Positions 7,199 through 16,165 are shown, counted from the first letter of the stretch. The stretch is DNA of 32,058 nucleotides from an uncultured Bacteroidales bacterium (GCA_905210435.1 CAJLWO010000026.1:1-32058), one strand, 5' to 3'. Numbers and translations are program-made. Notes: generated by a model not told the origin, from the sequence alone.

Positions 7199-10100
7199 AT
7201 GAAGAAATTTGCCGAATATAATAAATTCAATCTCTCGGATATAAATAAAGAAGTGCTTGAGAGATGGAATGCCGAAGCTCTTTTCGAAAAGAGCATGGAG
7301 GAAAGAGAGGAATGTCCCACATTTGTGTTTTATGAAGGGCCGCCTTCGGCCAACGGCATGCCCGGTATTCATCATGTGATGGCCAGGACTATCAAGGATA
7401 TATTCTGCAGATACAAGACGATGAAAGGTTTCCATGTGAAGAGAAAAGCCGGATGGGACACACACGGCCTGCCGGTGGAACTTGGCGTGGAAAAGGCTCT
7501 CGGTATCACGAAAGAGGATATCGGTAAAAAAATATCTATCGAGGAATATAATAAGGCATGCCGTCGTGAAGTGATGAAATATACCGGCGAGTGGAAAAGC
7601 CTTACGAATAAAATGGGATATTGGGTAGATACCGATAATCCTTATATAACATACGATAACAAATACATCGAGACGTTGTGGTGGCTTTTGTCGCAACTCT
7701 ACAAAAAAGGATTGCTTTACAAAGGCTATACGATTCAGCCATATTCACCGGCTGCCGGTACGGGCCTGAGCTCGCATGAACTTAATCAGCCGGGCTGTTA
7801 CAGGGATGTAAAGGACACTACCGCGACAGTGCTGTTTGATGTAATCGACGCGCCTGCGGAACTTACCGGCTGGGGGAAGCCATGTTTCGCTGCATGGACC
7901 ACCACCCCCTGGACATTGCCATCCAACACGGCGTTGTGCGTAGGTCCGCGCTTTGATTATGCCGCTGTAAATACATACAATCCCTACACCGGGGAAAAGA
8001 TAACGGTAATCATGGCCAAGGACTGTATGCATACCTACTTTAAGCCCGAGGGTGCCGAAGCTGATATGGACGGCTACCGGTCGGGAGATAAGGTAGTGCC
8101 TTACCGTGTTGTAAAAGAATGGAAAGGAGCGGAACTCGTAGGCATGAAGTATTGTCAGCTTATGCCCTGGGTGAAACCTTCGGCCAAAATAGATGCCAAT
8201 GCCGCCGAATTCATTCAAAAATATGCAGCGGAAAATCCCGACAAGTGTTTTGAAGCAGGTGCCGACAGCTTTGTAGAGATGGCAGATTGTGCTTTCCGTG
8301 TGATAGCCGGCGATTACGTGACTACTGAGGATGGTACGGGTATCGTGCACATAGCACCCACATTTGGTGCCGATGACGCGAAAGTGGCAAAGGCGGCCGA
8401 TATTCCGTCGCTGTTCATGATAACTTGCGGTGGCGAGACTCGTCCGATGGTCGACCTTACGGGCAAATATTTCATGCTTGACGAATGTGCTCCCGCTTTT
8501 GTGGAAAAATGTGTCAATACTGCACTTTATTCGAAATATGAAGGCCGGTATGTGAAAAATGATTTCGCACCGGAATTCAATGTCAATGGAAAATTTGATA
8601 AGGCAGCCGCAGACAAGGCCGAGGATCTCAATATATATCTGAGTCTTGAACTGAAACAGCAGGGAAAAGCGCTTAAGATTGAGAAACATGTACATAATTA
8701 TCCCCATTGCTGGCGAACCGACAAACCTGTGCTCTATTATCCGCTTGACAGCTGGTTTATCAAATCTACAGCAGTGCGCGACCGCATGATTGCGCTCAAT
8801 GAGGAAATATTGTGGAAACCGGCTTCGACCGGAAGCGGCCGTTTCGGAAAATGGCTTGAAAATCTTCAGGACTGGAACCTTTCACGTAGCCGTTACTGGG
8901 GCACTCCGCTGCCTATATGGCGTACACGCAATTCCGGCAAGGTAGAGGAGAAGTGCATAGATTCCGTCGGCATGCTTTATGAAGAAATAGAAAAAGCTGT
9001 AGCTGCAGGCTTGATGGCAAAGAATCCGCTTAAAGAGGCCGGCTTCATCCCCGGTGATTATTCGAAAGCGAACTATGAGAAGATTGATCTGCACCGTCCG
9101 TATGTAGACGAGATCGTACTGGTATCGGAGAACGGAGAGCCTATGTACCGTGAGGCGGATTTGATCGACGTATGGTTTGATTCGGGTGCGATGCCTTTTG
9201 CCCAGCAGCATTATCCGTTTGAGAATAAAGATATTGTAGATAATGGCGATGTATTCCCCGCTGATTTCATTGCCGAAGGTGTGGACCAGACGCGAGGATG
9301 GTTCTTCACTCTCCATGCAATTGCCACGATGGTAAACGATTCGAAATCGTTCAAGGCGGTGATTTCCAATGGTCTTGTTCTCGATAAATTCGGCAACAAA
9401 ATGTCAAAGCGCCTTGGCAATGCTGTGAATCCGTTTGAAATAATCGAGAAATACGGTTCAGACCCGTTGCGCTGGTATATGATATCGAATTCGTCTCCGT
9501 GGGATAACCTGAAATTTGATGAAGCAGGCATAACGGAAGTCGCAAGAAAGCTATTCTCGACGCTTTACAATACTTATTCGTTCCTGTCGCTGTATGCCAA
9601 CGTCGACGGATTTACGGGAGAAGAACCTATTGTGCCTTTAGAGAAGCGTCCGGAGATTGACCGCTGGATATTGTCCTCACTGAACACGCTGATCAAGACC
9701 GTAGACAGCAGTCTTGAGAACTATGAGCCCACAAAGGCTGCACGAGCAATCAGTGATTTTGTCAATGACAACCTCAGCAACTGGTATGTCAGACTTAACA
9801 GAAAGCGTTTCTGGGGAGGCGGAATGTCGGAGGACAAACTTTCGGCATATCAGACACTTTACGGGTGCATGAAGACTATCGCGCTGCTGATGGCTCCTAT
9901 ATCACCGTTCTATGCCGACCGTCTTTACCGCGACCTCGTGCATGAGGAAGATGCAATATACTCAGTGCATCTGGCAAAATTCCCAGTGGCCGATGAGAGT
10001 GCTATTGACAATGCGCTTGAGGAAAGAATGGCAATCGCCCAGACACTTACAAGCATGGTGCTTTCACTGCGCCGCAAGAGCAATATCAAAGTACGTCAGC

Positions 10101-10762
10101 CGCTGTCGGCAATAATGATACCTGTAGATGATCCGGAACAGCGTGCCGCTATCGAGGCAATGTCTGATCTGATATTGTCGGAGGTAAATGTCAAGTCAAT
10201 CAAATATGTAAAGGCGGATGACGGCATTCTGGTGTATAAGGTCAAGCCTGATTTTAAGAAACTTGGTCCGAAGCACGGAAAGAACATGAAGGCTGTGGCC
10301 GGTGCTATAGCCGGGCTCAGTCAGAATGAAATTCTGGAATTCCAGTCGAAAGGACAGTTGGAGATTTCTGTGAACGGCGAACCGGTCAAGATTGATCTAG
10401 AGGATGTGGAGATATTCTCGGAGGATATTCCCGGCTGGCTTGTCGCTAATGAAGGAAATCTGACACTGGCGCTCGATGTGACCATCTCGGATGAGCTGAG
10501 ACAGGAAGGTATTGCCAGGGATATCGTGAACCGCATACAGAACCTTCGCAAGAGCAGGGATTATGACATCACTGACCGCATAAAACTGACTGTCGAAGGT
10601 GACGAGCAAACAAATGATGCCGTGCTGTGTTTTAAAGAATATATCCAGCGTCAGGTGCTCGCCGACAGTGTTGAAATTGCAAACGGATTGCAGGTGTCGG
10701 AAGATGAGATGTTTGATATAGACGGTTTGACTGTGAAAGTGAGAGTGGAACTTGCTAATTGA
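7199..10762 (+). CDS. ileS: Isoleucyl-tRNA synthetase, type 2-like, with GIHH active-site motif
   Basis: Class I synthetase charging tRNA-Ile. The 1187 residues are longer than the E. coli type 1 enzyme (about 940) and fit the eukaryote-like type 2 form. The N-terminal catalytic segment EGPPSANGMPGIHHVMART carries GIHH (residues 56-59) where the HIGH motif normally stands. The AGWDTHGLPVE segment follows. A CP1 editing domain contains WTTTPWTLPSN and the DDA-type stretch FGADDAKVA. The second signature is KMSKR (734-738), in DKFGNKMSKRLGNAVNP. A tRNA anticodon-binding region and a long C-terminal domain follow. Type 2 IleRS are generally mupirocin-tolerant. The gene sits between ddl and a DksA-like gene, all on the plus strand. 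Confidence 0.98.
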   Translation: MKKFAEYNKFNLSDINKEVLERWNAEALFEKSMEEREECPTFVFYEGPPSANGMPGIHHVMARTIKDIFCRYKTMKGFHVKRKAGWDTHGLPVELGVEKALGITKEDIGKKISIEEYNKACRREVMKYTGEWKSLTNKMGYWVDTDNPYITYDNKYIETLWWLLSQLYKKGLLYKGYTIQPYSPAAGTGLSSHELNQPGCYRDVKDTTATVLFDVIDAPAELTGWGKPCFAAWTTTPWTLPSNTALCVGPRFDYAAVNTYNPYTGEKITVIMAKDCMHTYFKPEGAEADMDGYRSGDKVVPYRVVKEWKGAELVGMKYCQLMPWVKPSAKIDANAAEFIQKYAAENPDKCFEAGADSFVEMADCAFRVIAGDYVTTEDGTGIVHIAPTFGADDAKVAKAADIPSLFMITCGGETRPMVDLTGKYFMLDECAPAFVEKCVNTALYSKYEGRYVKNDFAPEFNVNGKFDKAAADKAEDLNIYLSLELKQQGKALKIEKHVHNYPHCWRTDKPVLYYPLDSWFIKSTAVRDRMIALNEEILWKPASTGSGRFGKWLENLQDWNLSRSRYWGTPLPIWRTRNSGKVEEKCIDSVGMLYEEIEKAVAAGLMAKNPLKEAGFIPGDYSKANYEKIDLHRPYVDEIVLVSENGEPMYREADLIDVWFDSGAMPFAQQHYPFENKDIVDNGDVFPADFIAEGVDQTRGWFFTLHAIATMVNDSKSFKAVISNGLVLDKFGNKMSKRLGNAVNPFEIIEKYGSDPLRWYMISNSSPWDNLKFDEAGITEVARKLFSTLYNTYSFLSLYANVDGFTGEEPIVPLEKRPEIDRWILSSLNTLIKTVDSSLENYEPTKAARAISDFVNDNLSNWYVRLNRKRFWGGGMSEDKLSAYQTLYGCMKTIALLMAPISPFYADRLYRDLVHEEDAIYSVHLAKFPVADESAIDNALEERMAIAQTLTSMVLSLRRKSNIKVRQPLSAIMIPVDDPEQRAAIEAMSDLILSEVNVKSIKYVKADDGILVYKVKPDFKKLGPKHGKNMKAVAGAIAGLSQNEILEFQSKGQLEISVNGEPVKIDLEDVEIFSEDIPGWLVANEGNLTLALDVTISDELRQEGIARDIVNRIQNLRKSRDYDITDRIKLTVEGDEQTNDAVLCFKEYIQRQVLADSVEIANGLQVSEDEMFDIDGLTVKVRVELAN

Positions 10763-10830
10763 TGTGGCATACAACAGAAGTGTCACTAAATATTCATCAG
10801 CAGAAATATTAATACCAAAAAACTACCGAT

Positions 10831-11214
10831 ATGAACGAGTCAGAAAAAACAAGATATTCCGACGAGGAGCTCCAGGAATTCAAAGAACTGATATTGTCAA
10901 AACTTGACAAAGCGATGAAAGACTATGAGCTGCTTCGTAGCAATGTCAATAATTCAGACGGCAACGATATTTCCGATACGTCTCCCACATTTAAAGTTCT
11001 TGAAGAGGGTGCGAGCACATTGGGAAAGGAGGAGGCCGGACGTCTGGCAATGCGCCAGCTGAAGTTTATACAGCATCTGCAGGCTGCGTTGGTGCGTATC
11101 GAGAATAAGACGTATGGCATAGACCGTGCGACCGGAAAGCTCATACCCAAGGAACGTCTGCGTGCAGTGCCGCATGCTACTTTGAGCATTGACCAAAAAA
11201 TAGGCAAAAAGTGA
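10831..11214 (+). CDS. DksA/TraR-family protein lacking zinc-finger cysteines
   Basis: The 127-residue protein has the DksA/TraR layout. A helical coiled-coil region (residues ~10-95) contains ISDTSPTF and a Leu/Gln-rich stretch. The conserved C-terminal element YGIDRATGKLIPKERLRAVP follows, which in DksA relatives is the zinc-finger region. DksA proteins bind RNA polymerase in the secondary channel and work with ppGpp. The protein contains no cysteine at all; the usual Cys in YGxC is Asp, so no C4 zinc site can form. The gene follows ileS by 68 bp and overlaps lspA by 4 nt (GTGA), which suggests translational coupling. Confidence 0.88.
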   Translation: MNESEKTRYSDEELQEFKELILSKLDKAMKDYELLRSNVNNSDGNDISDTSPTFKVLEEGASTLGKEEAGRLAMRQLKFIQHLQAALVRIENKTYGIDRATGKLIPKERLRAVPHATLSIDQKIGKK

Positions 11215-11897
11215 GTACACGGAAAAATGCGATACGGTTGAGTCACTACCAATGGGCATTTATAATAGCACTGTTGGTAGTGGTACTTGACCAGATACTG
11301 AAAATATGGGTAAAGACAAGTTTTTATCTTGGAGAGGAACGCGAAATCACTTCATGGTTTAAACTGAGTTTTGTAGAAAATAACGGTATGGCTTTCGGAT
11401 GGCAGTTCGGAAGCAAATTGTTCCTGACCATATTCAGGATATTATTTGTCGGCGCAATCATCTATTATCTTATAAAACTTAGAAACAGTGCCGGAATGAA
11501 ATTCGGCTATCTGATATGTGTCGCGCTGGTACTTGCCGGAGCGGTAGGCAATATAATAGACTGTATGTTCTATGGGATTATATTCAATAATCCCATGCCT
11601 CCGGAAATTGCCACCATATTTCCTGATGGCGGAGGATATGCTCCATTTTTGCACGGAAGGGTTGTCGACATGCTGTCATTTCCGTTGTTCAGTTTTGACT
11701 GGCCGGGTTGGCTGCCGCTTATCGGAGGAAAGCATTTTGAATTTTTCAAACCGATATTCAATCTCGCCGATGCTGCTATTTCGTGCGGTATAATCGCAAT
11801 ATTGCTGTTTTATTCGAAGCAATTGGGATATTCGTTCGCTGAACTGAAACGTCTTCGCCAAAAGGGTAAAAGTAATACGGAACAAGAGGAAAAGTAA
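11211..11897 (+). CDS. lspA: Lipoprotein signal peptidase (signal peptidase II)
   Basis: Inner-membrane aspartic protease that cleaves prolipoproteins before the lipidated Cys. At 228 residues it is longer than the ~165-residue E. coli enzyme; the extra length includes an insert around residues 122-146, which I believe is common in Bacteroidota. Four hydrophobic helices are visible. Landmarks are LDQILKIWVK (26-35), ENNGMAFGW (56-64), GAVGNIIDC (110-118), GRVVDM with Asp153 and FNLADAAIS with Asp187. The two Asp residues form the catalytic dyad. The GTG start at 11211 overlaps the dksA-like stop; no nearby ATG gives the conserved N-terminal helix. A DUF4296 lipoprotein, a likely substrate, follows 7 bp later. 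Confidence 0.97.
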   Translation: MSTRKNAIRLSHYQWAFIIALLVVVLDQILKIWVKTSFYLGEEREITSWFKLSFVENNGMAFGWQFGSKLFLTIFRILFVGAIIYYLIKLRNSAGMKFGYLICVALVLAGAVGNIIDCMFYGIIFNNPMPPEIATIFPDGGGYAPFLHGRVVDMLSFPLFSFDWPGWLPLIGGKHFEFFKPIFNLADAAISCGIIAILLFYSKQLGYSFAELKRLRQKGKSNTEQEEK

Positions 11898-11904
11898 AAA
11901 ACGG

Positions 11905-12714
11905 ATGCTTTGTTTTAAAAAGTCAATTTTCGGATGCATAACGGCTGGGTGTATGACTTTTGGAGTCATAGGTTGCACAAAACTGCCGGACGGCGTACTC
12001 GATAAAAAAGAGATGGCTGCGCTTCTGGCGGACATACACAAAGGGGAGAGCGTGGTGGAAATGCAGAGAGGTGTGTATTCCGGAGACTCAATGAAGAAGG
12101 TCGTGAAGCAATCAATCCTTTTGAAACACGGTGTCACACAGGCACAACTTGACACATCGTTCGTATGGTACGGCAATCATATCGAGGACTATCTGAGCAT
12201 CTATGAGGATGTAATAAAACAACTTGAAGAGGAACAGAAGACAGTCAAGGGGAGCAAAAACCAAAGCCCTGTATTCTCGGAAGGAGACTCTATTGACATC
12301 TGGCCTTTGTCTCGTACCTATAAGCTGTCGGACAGCAATATATTGCAGAACATAAATTTTGCGATGGAGCGTGACAGTACCTGGAAGAACGGTGACAATT
12401 ATATATTGCAGTTTAAGCTTGTCAACAACAGGCAACAGGTGCCTCAGGCCAGGGCGGTCATATATGCCGTATATGCCGACGGAAGGGTCGAGTTCCGTCC
12501 TTCGTCGACCTTAAACAACTGGGTCAAGGTGCGACTGGTGACTGACTCAACAGTGCAGCCCGTATCACTGGCAGGCTCAATATCATATCAGTTCGAACCA
12601 AAAGAGAATGTCTATATCGACAGTGTGTCGCTGGTGCGTACAAGAAACCGCAAGGATACATATTTCGAGAGAAACGGGCAGCGTACGATTGTATTCCCCA
12701 AGGCTACGGAGTAA
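11905..12714 (+). CDS. DUF4296-family lipoprotein
   Basis: The 269-residue protein has a lipoprotein signal peptide. A hydrophobic stretch follows MLCFKK, with the lipobox VIGC and acylated Cys24. After it, residues ~30-120 match the DUF4296 pattern: helical, starting LPDGVLDKKEMAALLADIH and continuing with FVWYGNHIEDYLSIYEDVIKQLEEE. The C-terminal ~140 residues look like beta-strand sequence (YILQFKLVNNRQQVPQARAVIYAVYADGRV). The function of the family is unknown. Placement right after lspA is a Bacteroidales arrangement I recognise. Its stop overlaps the next start in a TAATG junction, so the two are probably translated together. Confidence 0.82.
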   Translation: MLCFKKSIFGCITAGCMTFGVIGCTKLPDGVLDKKEMAALLADIHKGESVVEMQRGVYSGDSMKKVVKQSILLKHGVTQAQLDTSFVWYGNHIEDYLSIYEDVIKQLEEEQKTVKGSKNQSPVFSEGDSIDIWPLSRTYKLSDSNILQNINFAMERDSTWKNGDNYILQFKLVNNRQQVPQARAVIYAVYADGRVEFRPSSTLNNWVKVRLVTDSTVQPVSLAGSISYQFEPKENVYIDSVSLVRTRNRKDTYFERNGQRTIVFPKATE

Positions 12715-13052
12715 TGTTCAGGATGCTAACGACAGAAGTATTGTGGAGGGGTATCAGCGGATGCTCGGTAGTGACGTATGCCGATGGCTATGTAAAGGTA
12801 GAGCCGTTTGTGAAAGAGATACATTCCACAATATTTGTTCCGGGTCCTGTCGCTATATTGGATTCGTCCAAATTCGATGAATTCGTAATTGATGATATTG
12901 AGATGATGTCATATAATACCGGAGAGGGAGTGGCTAAAAAAAAGCTCGATGATTATCTTAAATCATCGGGCCTTTATTATCGTAATGGCAATGACAGCGA
13001 TGCCGTATTCCTGAAAATAGGCAGGCCGTGTCAGATTATTCCTATAAGCTGA
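12714..13052 (+). CDS. Small conserved-looking protein of unknown function
   Basis: The 112-residue product is soluble in appearance, with a beta-rich N-terminal half (SVVTYADGYVKVEPFVKEIHSTIFVPGPVAIL) followed by an acidic helix and KKKLDDYLKSSGLYY. I do not recognise a family. It is supported as a gene by the TAATG start/stop overlap with the DUF4296 lipoprotein gene and by matching codon use. Its 3' end overlaps the convergent pyrD gene by 22 nt. The layout implies co-expression with lspA and the lipoprotein. Confidence 0.7.
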   Translation: MFRMLTTEVLWRGISGCSVVTYADGYVKVEPFVKEIHSTIFVPGPVAILDSSKFDEFVIDDIEMMSYNTGEGVAKKKLDDYLKSSGLYYRNGNDSDAVFLKIGRPCQIIPIS

Positions 13053-13936
13053 TTTATATCGCTTACTCCGTGTCGGCGGCAATATTCATCAATAAATTCG
13101 ACAATTTCGACAGTAACTTTAGGGTCGATGAAGTTGGCAGTGCCTACTTCAATAGCAGTGGCCCCTGCAAGGATAAATTCTATGGCATCACGACCGGACA
13201 TTATTCCACCAAGGCCTATTACCGGGATTTTAACGGCTTTGTGAACCTGCCATACCATTCTTACTGCTACCGGGCGCACGGCTGCTCCTGACAAGCCTCC
13301 GGTGTAAGTGGACAGATGCGGGCGCTGACGCTCAATATCAATTGACATTCCCATTAAAGTATTTATCAAAGATACAGCATCGGCACCTTCGCTTTCGGCT
13401 GCACGCGCTATCTCGGTGATGTCGGTCACGTTGGGCGACAGTTTTACGATGAGGGTTTTGTCGAATGCTTCACGGACGGCTTTTGTAACTGCGGCAGCTC
13501 CGGCTGTTGTTGTACCGAATGCCATTCCTCCGGTCTTCACATTAGGGCAGGAAATGTTGACCTCTATGGCATTGATGCGGGGAAGGACGTTTAGCTTTTC
13601 AGCGACTTTTGCATAGTCTTCGACTGCCGAGCCGGATATGTTTACAATAATTTCAGAGGTATATCCCGTAAGACGAGGATATATATGCTCGATGAAATAA
13701 TCGACTCCTTTGTTCTGAAGCCCTACGGCATTGAGCATTCCGGAGGGGGTTTCAACCATGCGGGGATAGTCATTGCCCTGCCGCGGTTCAAGCGTAGTGC
13801 CCTTGACAATAAATCCGCCGAGGCAATCAAGATTGATAAAGTCGGAAAATTCCTCTCCGTATCCGAATGTCCCCGACGCTGTAAGCACCGGATTGCTTAA
13901 CTGAAGGCTGCCTATCTTTACTCCTAATTGTGCCAT
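13031..13936 (-). CDS. pyrD: Dihydroorotate dehydrogenase, class 1B catalytic subunit
   Basis: Oxidises dihydroorotate to orotate in pyrimidine synthesis, using FMN and passing electrons to PyrK and NAD+. The 301-residue TIM-barrel protein has the substrate loop VGLQNKGVDYF and the catalytic loop NISCPNVKTGG. Cys130 is the class 1 base (class 2 enzymes have Ser). FMN-phosphate-binding loops GLGGIMSGRDAIEF and EVGTAN lie near the end. It overlaps the upstream pyrK by 13 nt, as expected for subunits of one enzyme. The 3' end overlaps the plus-strand gene ending at 13052. Confidence 0.97.
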   Translation of the reverse strand: MAQLGVKIGSLQLSNPVLTASGTFGYGEEFSDFINLDCLGGFIVKGTTLEPRQGNDYPRMVETPSGMLNAVGLQNKGVDYFIEHIYPRLTGYTSEIIVNISGSAVEDYAKVAEKLNVLPRINAIEVNISCPNVKTGGMAFGTTTAGAAAVTKAVREAFDKTLIVKLSPNVTDITEIARAAESEGADAVSLINTLMGMSIDIERQRPHLSTYTGGLSGAAVRPVAVRMVWQVHKAVKIPVIGLGGIMSGRDAIEFILAGATAIEVGTANFIDPKVTVEIVEFIDEYCRRHGVSDINQLIGII

Positions 13937-14730
13937 AATAATTGATTTATATTAAATACGGGGCCGTCCTTACATACACACAGATTTCCTTCGACAGTCT
14001 TTTCCACGCAGCAAAGGCATGCTCCTATACCGCATCCCATTACATTTTCAAGTGAGACTTCACAGAATATATCTTTTTGCTTTGCGATTTTAGCTACGGC
14101 TTTCATCATCGGTAACGGTCCGCAGCAATATATACTGCTGAAATCATTTTCAAGAATATTGTTTTGTGTCACCAGACCTTTTTCGCCTGCCGAACCGTCG
14201 TCGGTCGAGATATATGTGCGGCCATATTGCGATAATTCATTCTCAAGCAAGATTGCGCCGCGAGTTTTTGCCCCTATGAGGAATGTAGGATTAATGCCTG
14301 TCGCTTTAATATAAGCGCCTAACATAAGTAGTGGAGCCACACCTACGCCTCCGCCAATCAAGAGGGGGGAATTTCCGCACCTTGCGGTGCTGAATCCATT
14401 GCCGAGGGGCAGTATTATATTGAGTCTCGAACCGACAGGGGAGTGCATTATCGCCCGGCTGCCATTGCCGGCATCCCGTACAAGCAGCCATAGCTGATTT
14501 GCTTTATCATCAATAAAACAAATAGAAATCGGACGTCGCAGGAAAGTCGCATTGTCGGGCGTCTTTACCTGTACGAATTGTCCGGGACGGATATCCATAT
14601 TTTTTAATGCGATATCACAATCAGTCGGTGTCGTGCGCAATAAAATGACATCTGAACTAACCTCGACAGAGTCTGTTATTAAAAAGTCGACCATGTAGTT
14701 CTGCGTGGCCTTTGCATCTGTTTTTTCCAT
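13924..14730 (-). CDS. pyrK: Dihydroorotate dehydrogenase electron-transfer subunit
   Basis: PyrK carries FAD and a [2Fe-2S] cluster and links PyrD to NAD+. The 268-residue protein has the ferredoxin-reductase layout. An FAD-binding barrel contains RPISICFID, and the nucleotide-binding part has LLIGGGVGVAPLLMLGAYI and YCCGPLPMM. A Cys-rich C-terminal cluster-binding segment runs from MGCGIGACLCCVEK to LCVCKDG. Four of these Cys would hold the cluster; there are more Cys than needed. The gene precedes and overlaps pyrD, and a complete-looking promoter lies directly before it. Confidence 0.97.
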   Translation of the reverse strand: MEKTDAKATQNYMVDFLITDSVEVSSDVILLRTTPTDCDIALKNMDIRPGQFVQVKTPDNATFLRRPISICFIDDKANQLWLLVRDAGNGSRAIMHSPVGSRLNIILPLGNGFSTARCGNSPLLIGGGVGVAPLLMLGAYIKATGINPTFLIGAKTRGAILLENELSQYGRTYISTDDGSAGEKGLVTQNNILENDFSSIYCCGPLPMMKAVAKIAKQKDIFCEVSLENVMGCGIGACLCCVEKTVEGNLCVCKDGPVFNINQLLWHN

Positions 14731-14737
14731 ATCAATG

Positions 14738-14769
14738 CAAACTTACAAAAAAATAAGGAAGCCAGCAAA
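14738..14769 (-). promoter_or_regulatory. Promoter of pyrK-pyrD
   Basis: On the minus strand, TTTG (14769-14766) and TAAGTTTG (14745-14738) are separated by 20 nt. This matches the Bacteroidota -33 TTTG / -7 TAnnTTTG arrangement in both boxes and spacing. The -7 box ends 8 nt before the pyrK ATG, so the mRNA would be leaderless or nearly so. Confidence 0.7.
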
Positions 14770-14916
14770 ACTGAAATAAAAAAATGGCATGAGAGCCCCG
14801 ACGAAGAAATTTGACTGAAATTATTATATGCTGTTTTGCTGTCGTTTTTTTGCTGTAAGGAAAAGTGTATTTTGATTTATTAGCAATATTATTTCCACGA
14901 TACAAAGTTTTTTGCT

Positions 14917-14924
14917 TATTTTTG
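14917..14924 (+). promoter_or_regulatory. Candidate -7 box of the DUF4290 gene
   Basis: TATTTTTG matches TAnnTTTG about 25 bp before the chosen ATG at 14950. No good -33 box is seen at the expected distance. Confidence 0.4.
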
Positions 14925-14949
14925 TAGATAAATTTAATAATTGAATTTA

Positions 14950-15540
14950 ATGCTAGAATATAATACGCAATTGAAACGTCTTGTGCTGCCAGAATACGGG
15001 CGCAATATCCAGAAGATGGTTGACCACTGCATGACAATCGAGGATCGCGATGAACGCACGCGTTGCGCTTACGCAGTAATAACAGCGATGAGCAACCTGA
15101 TGCAATTGCAGAAAAATAACGATGCCCTCCACAAGTTGTGGGACCATCTCGCCATAATGTCCGACTTCAATCTCGACATAGACTATCCGACTGAAATAAT
15201 ACAGCCCGAAAGCCTTACTACCATACCCGAACCGCTGCATTATCAAGATCGCAATTTCAGCTACCGCCACTATGGAAAATATCTTGAAAGTATGATACAT
15301 AATGCAGCCAACTATCCCGAAGGGGAAGAACGGGACGCATTGATATTGCTTATCGCCAACCACATGAAGAAGTCGATGCTTGCGGTAAATCCTGATGGTG
15401 TAGAGGATGAACGTATATTCCGTGATTTGGCCGAGATGTCGCACGGTGCAATACGTCTCAATCCTGAAACGACAAAACTCCATCAGTTTCAGGAAGCTCC
15501 TGTTGCGGCAACCGGTAAAAAGAAGAAAAAGAAAAAATAG
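14950..15540 (+). CDS. DUF4290-family protein
   Basis: The 196-residue, helical, soluble protein has the DUF4290 opening MLEYNTQLKRLVLPEYGRN. I prefer the ATG at 14950 to an in-frame TTG 9 nt upstream, because the conserved region begins right after it. The middle contains several conserved-looking acidic/aromatic stretches (SYRHYGKYLESMIHNAANYP, EERDALILLIANHMKKSML). The C-terminus is a run of lysines (GKKKKKKK), possibly nucleic-acid binding. Function of the family is unknown. It precedes rimM by 97 bp; in many Bacteroidales murA stands between these two genes, but not here. Confidence 0.85.
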   Translation: MLEYNTQLKRLVLPEYGRNIQKMVDHCMTIEDRDERTRCAYAVITAMSNLMQLQKNNDALHKLWDHLAIMSDFNLDIDYPTEIIQPESLTTIPEPLHYQDRNFSYRHYGKYLESMIHNAANYPEGEERDALILLIANHMKKSMLAVNPDGVEDERIFRDLAEMSHGAIRLNPETTKLHQFQEAPVAATGKKKKKKK

Positions 15541-15637
15541 CGGAGTTGTCGCTTGGGGCAGCATATTAAAAATTGTAATCATACATTACGTAGAGTAACA
15601 ACTCGCGTTATAGGAACGTGGACCTTGCAGTACAATC

Positions 15638-16165
15638 ATGATAACCGAAGAGCAGTTAACCGAAATTGGGCGTTTCAATCAGCCTCATGGTATAAAAGGG
15701 GAAATCAACGCTATTATATCCGATCCGGCAGAACTTGATGATTTGAGTTGTATAGTATTGGATATTGATGGTATTTTTGTGCCTTTTTTCATCTCTGGAG
15801 TAAGGCAACGTGGTGTACAGTCATATCTTATAACAGTCGACGGTATTGACAACGAAAGGAAGGCTATGTCAATTGCCAACAAGACGATATATGCCTTATC
15901 GGAAGAAATCGCTGATGACGGTGGCGATGACGAAGACGGATTCTATGCGGAGGATTTTATCGGATATTCTATTTCTTCCAATGACGGGGTGCTCAACGGT
16001 ACGATTACAGACATTGATGATACTACTGAAAATGTCCTTTTCATTGTGACTGCCGATAACGGAAAGACTCATCTCATACCTGTCGCCGAAGAACTGATTG
16101 CCGGAATTAACACAGATACCCGTCATATCACTGTCGAACTTCCTTCAGGACTTTTGGATATATAA
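15638..16165 (+). CDS. rimM: Ribosome maturation factor RimM
   Basis: RimM binds ribosomal protein S19 and helps mature the 30S head. The 175-residue length is normal. The N-terminal half has the typical opening EIGRFNQPHGIKGEI (residues 6-20) and a six-stranded RimM domain. The C-terminal PRC-barrel half starts at FYAEDFIGYSI and includes HLIPVAEELIAGINTD, the equivalent of the conserved IPxxxxFI element. A Gly/Asp-rich linker (DDGGDDEDG) joins the two. The ATG at 15638 gives the expected start. Confidence 0.95.
   Translation: MITEEQLTEIGRFNQPHGIKGEINAIISDPAELDDLSCIVLDIDGIFVPFFISGVRQRGVQSYLITVDGIDNERKAMSIANKTIYALSEEIADDGGDDEDGFYAEDFIGYSISSNDGVLNGTITDIDDTTENVLFIVTADNGKTHLIPVAEELIAGINTDTRHITVELPSGLLDI

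Noticed and set aside
7745..8707. A 320-codon minus-strand open frame
   Set aside because: Antisense shadow of ileS with no recognisable domain or leader.
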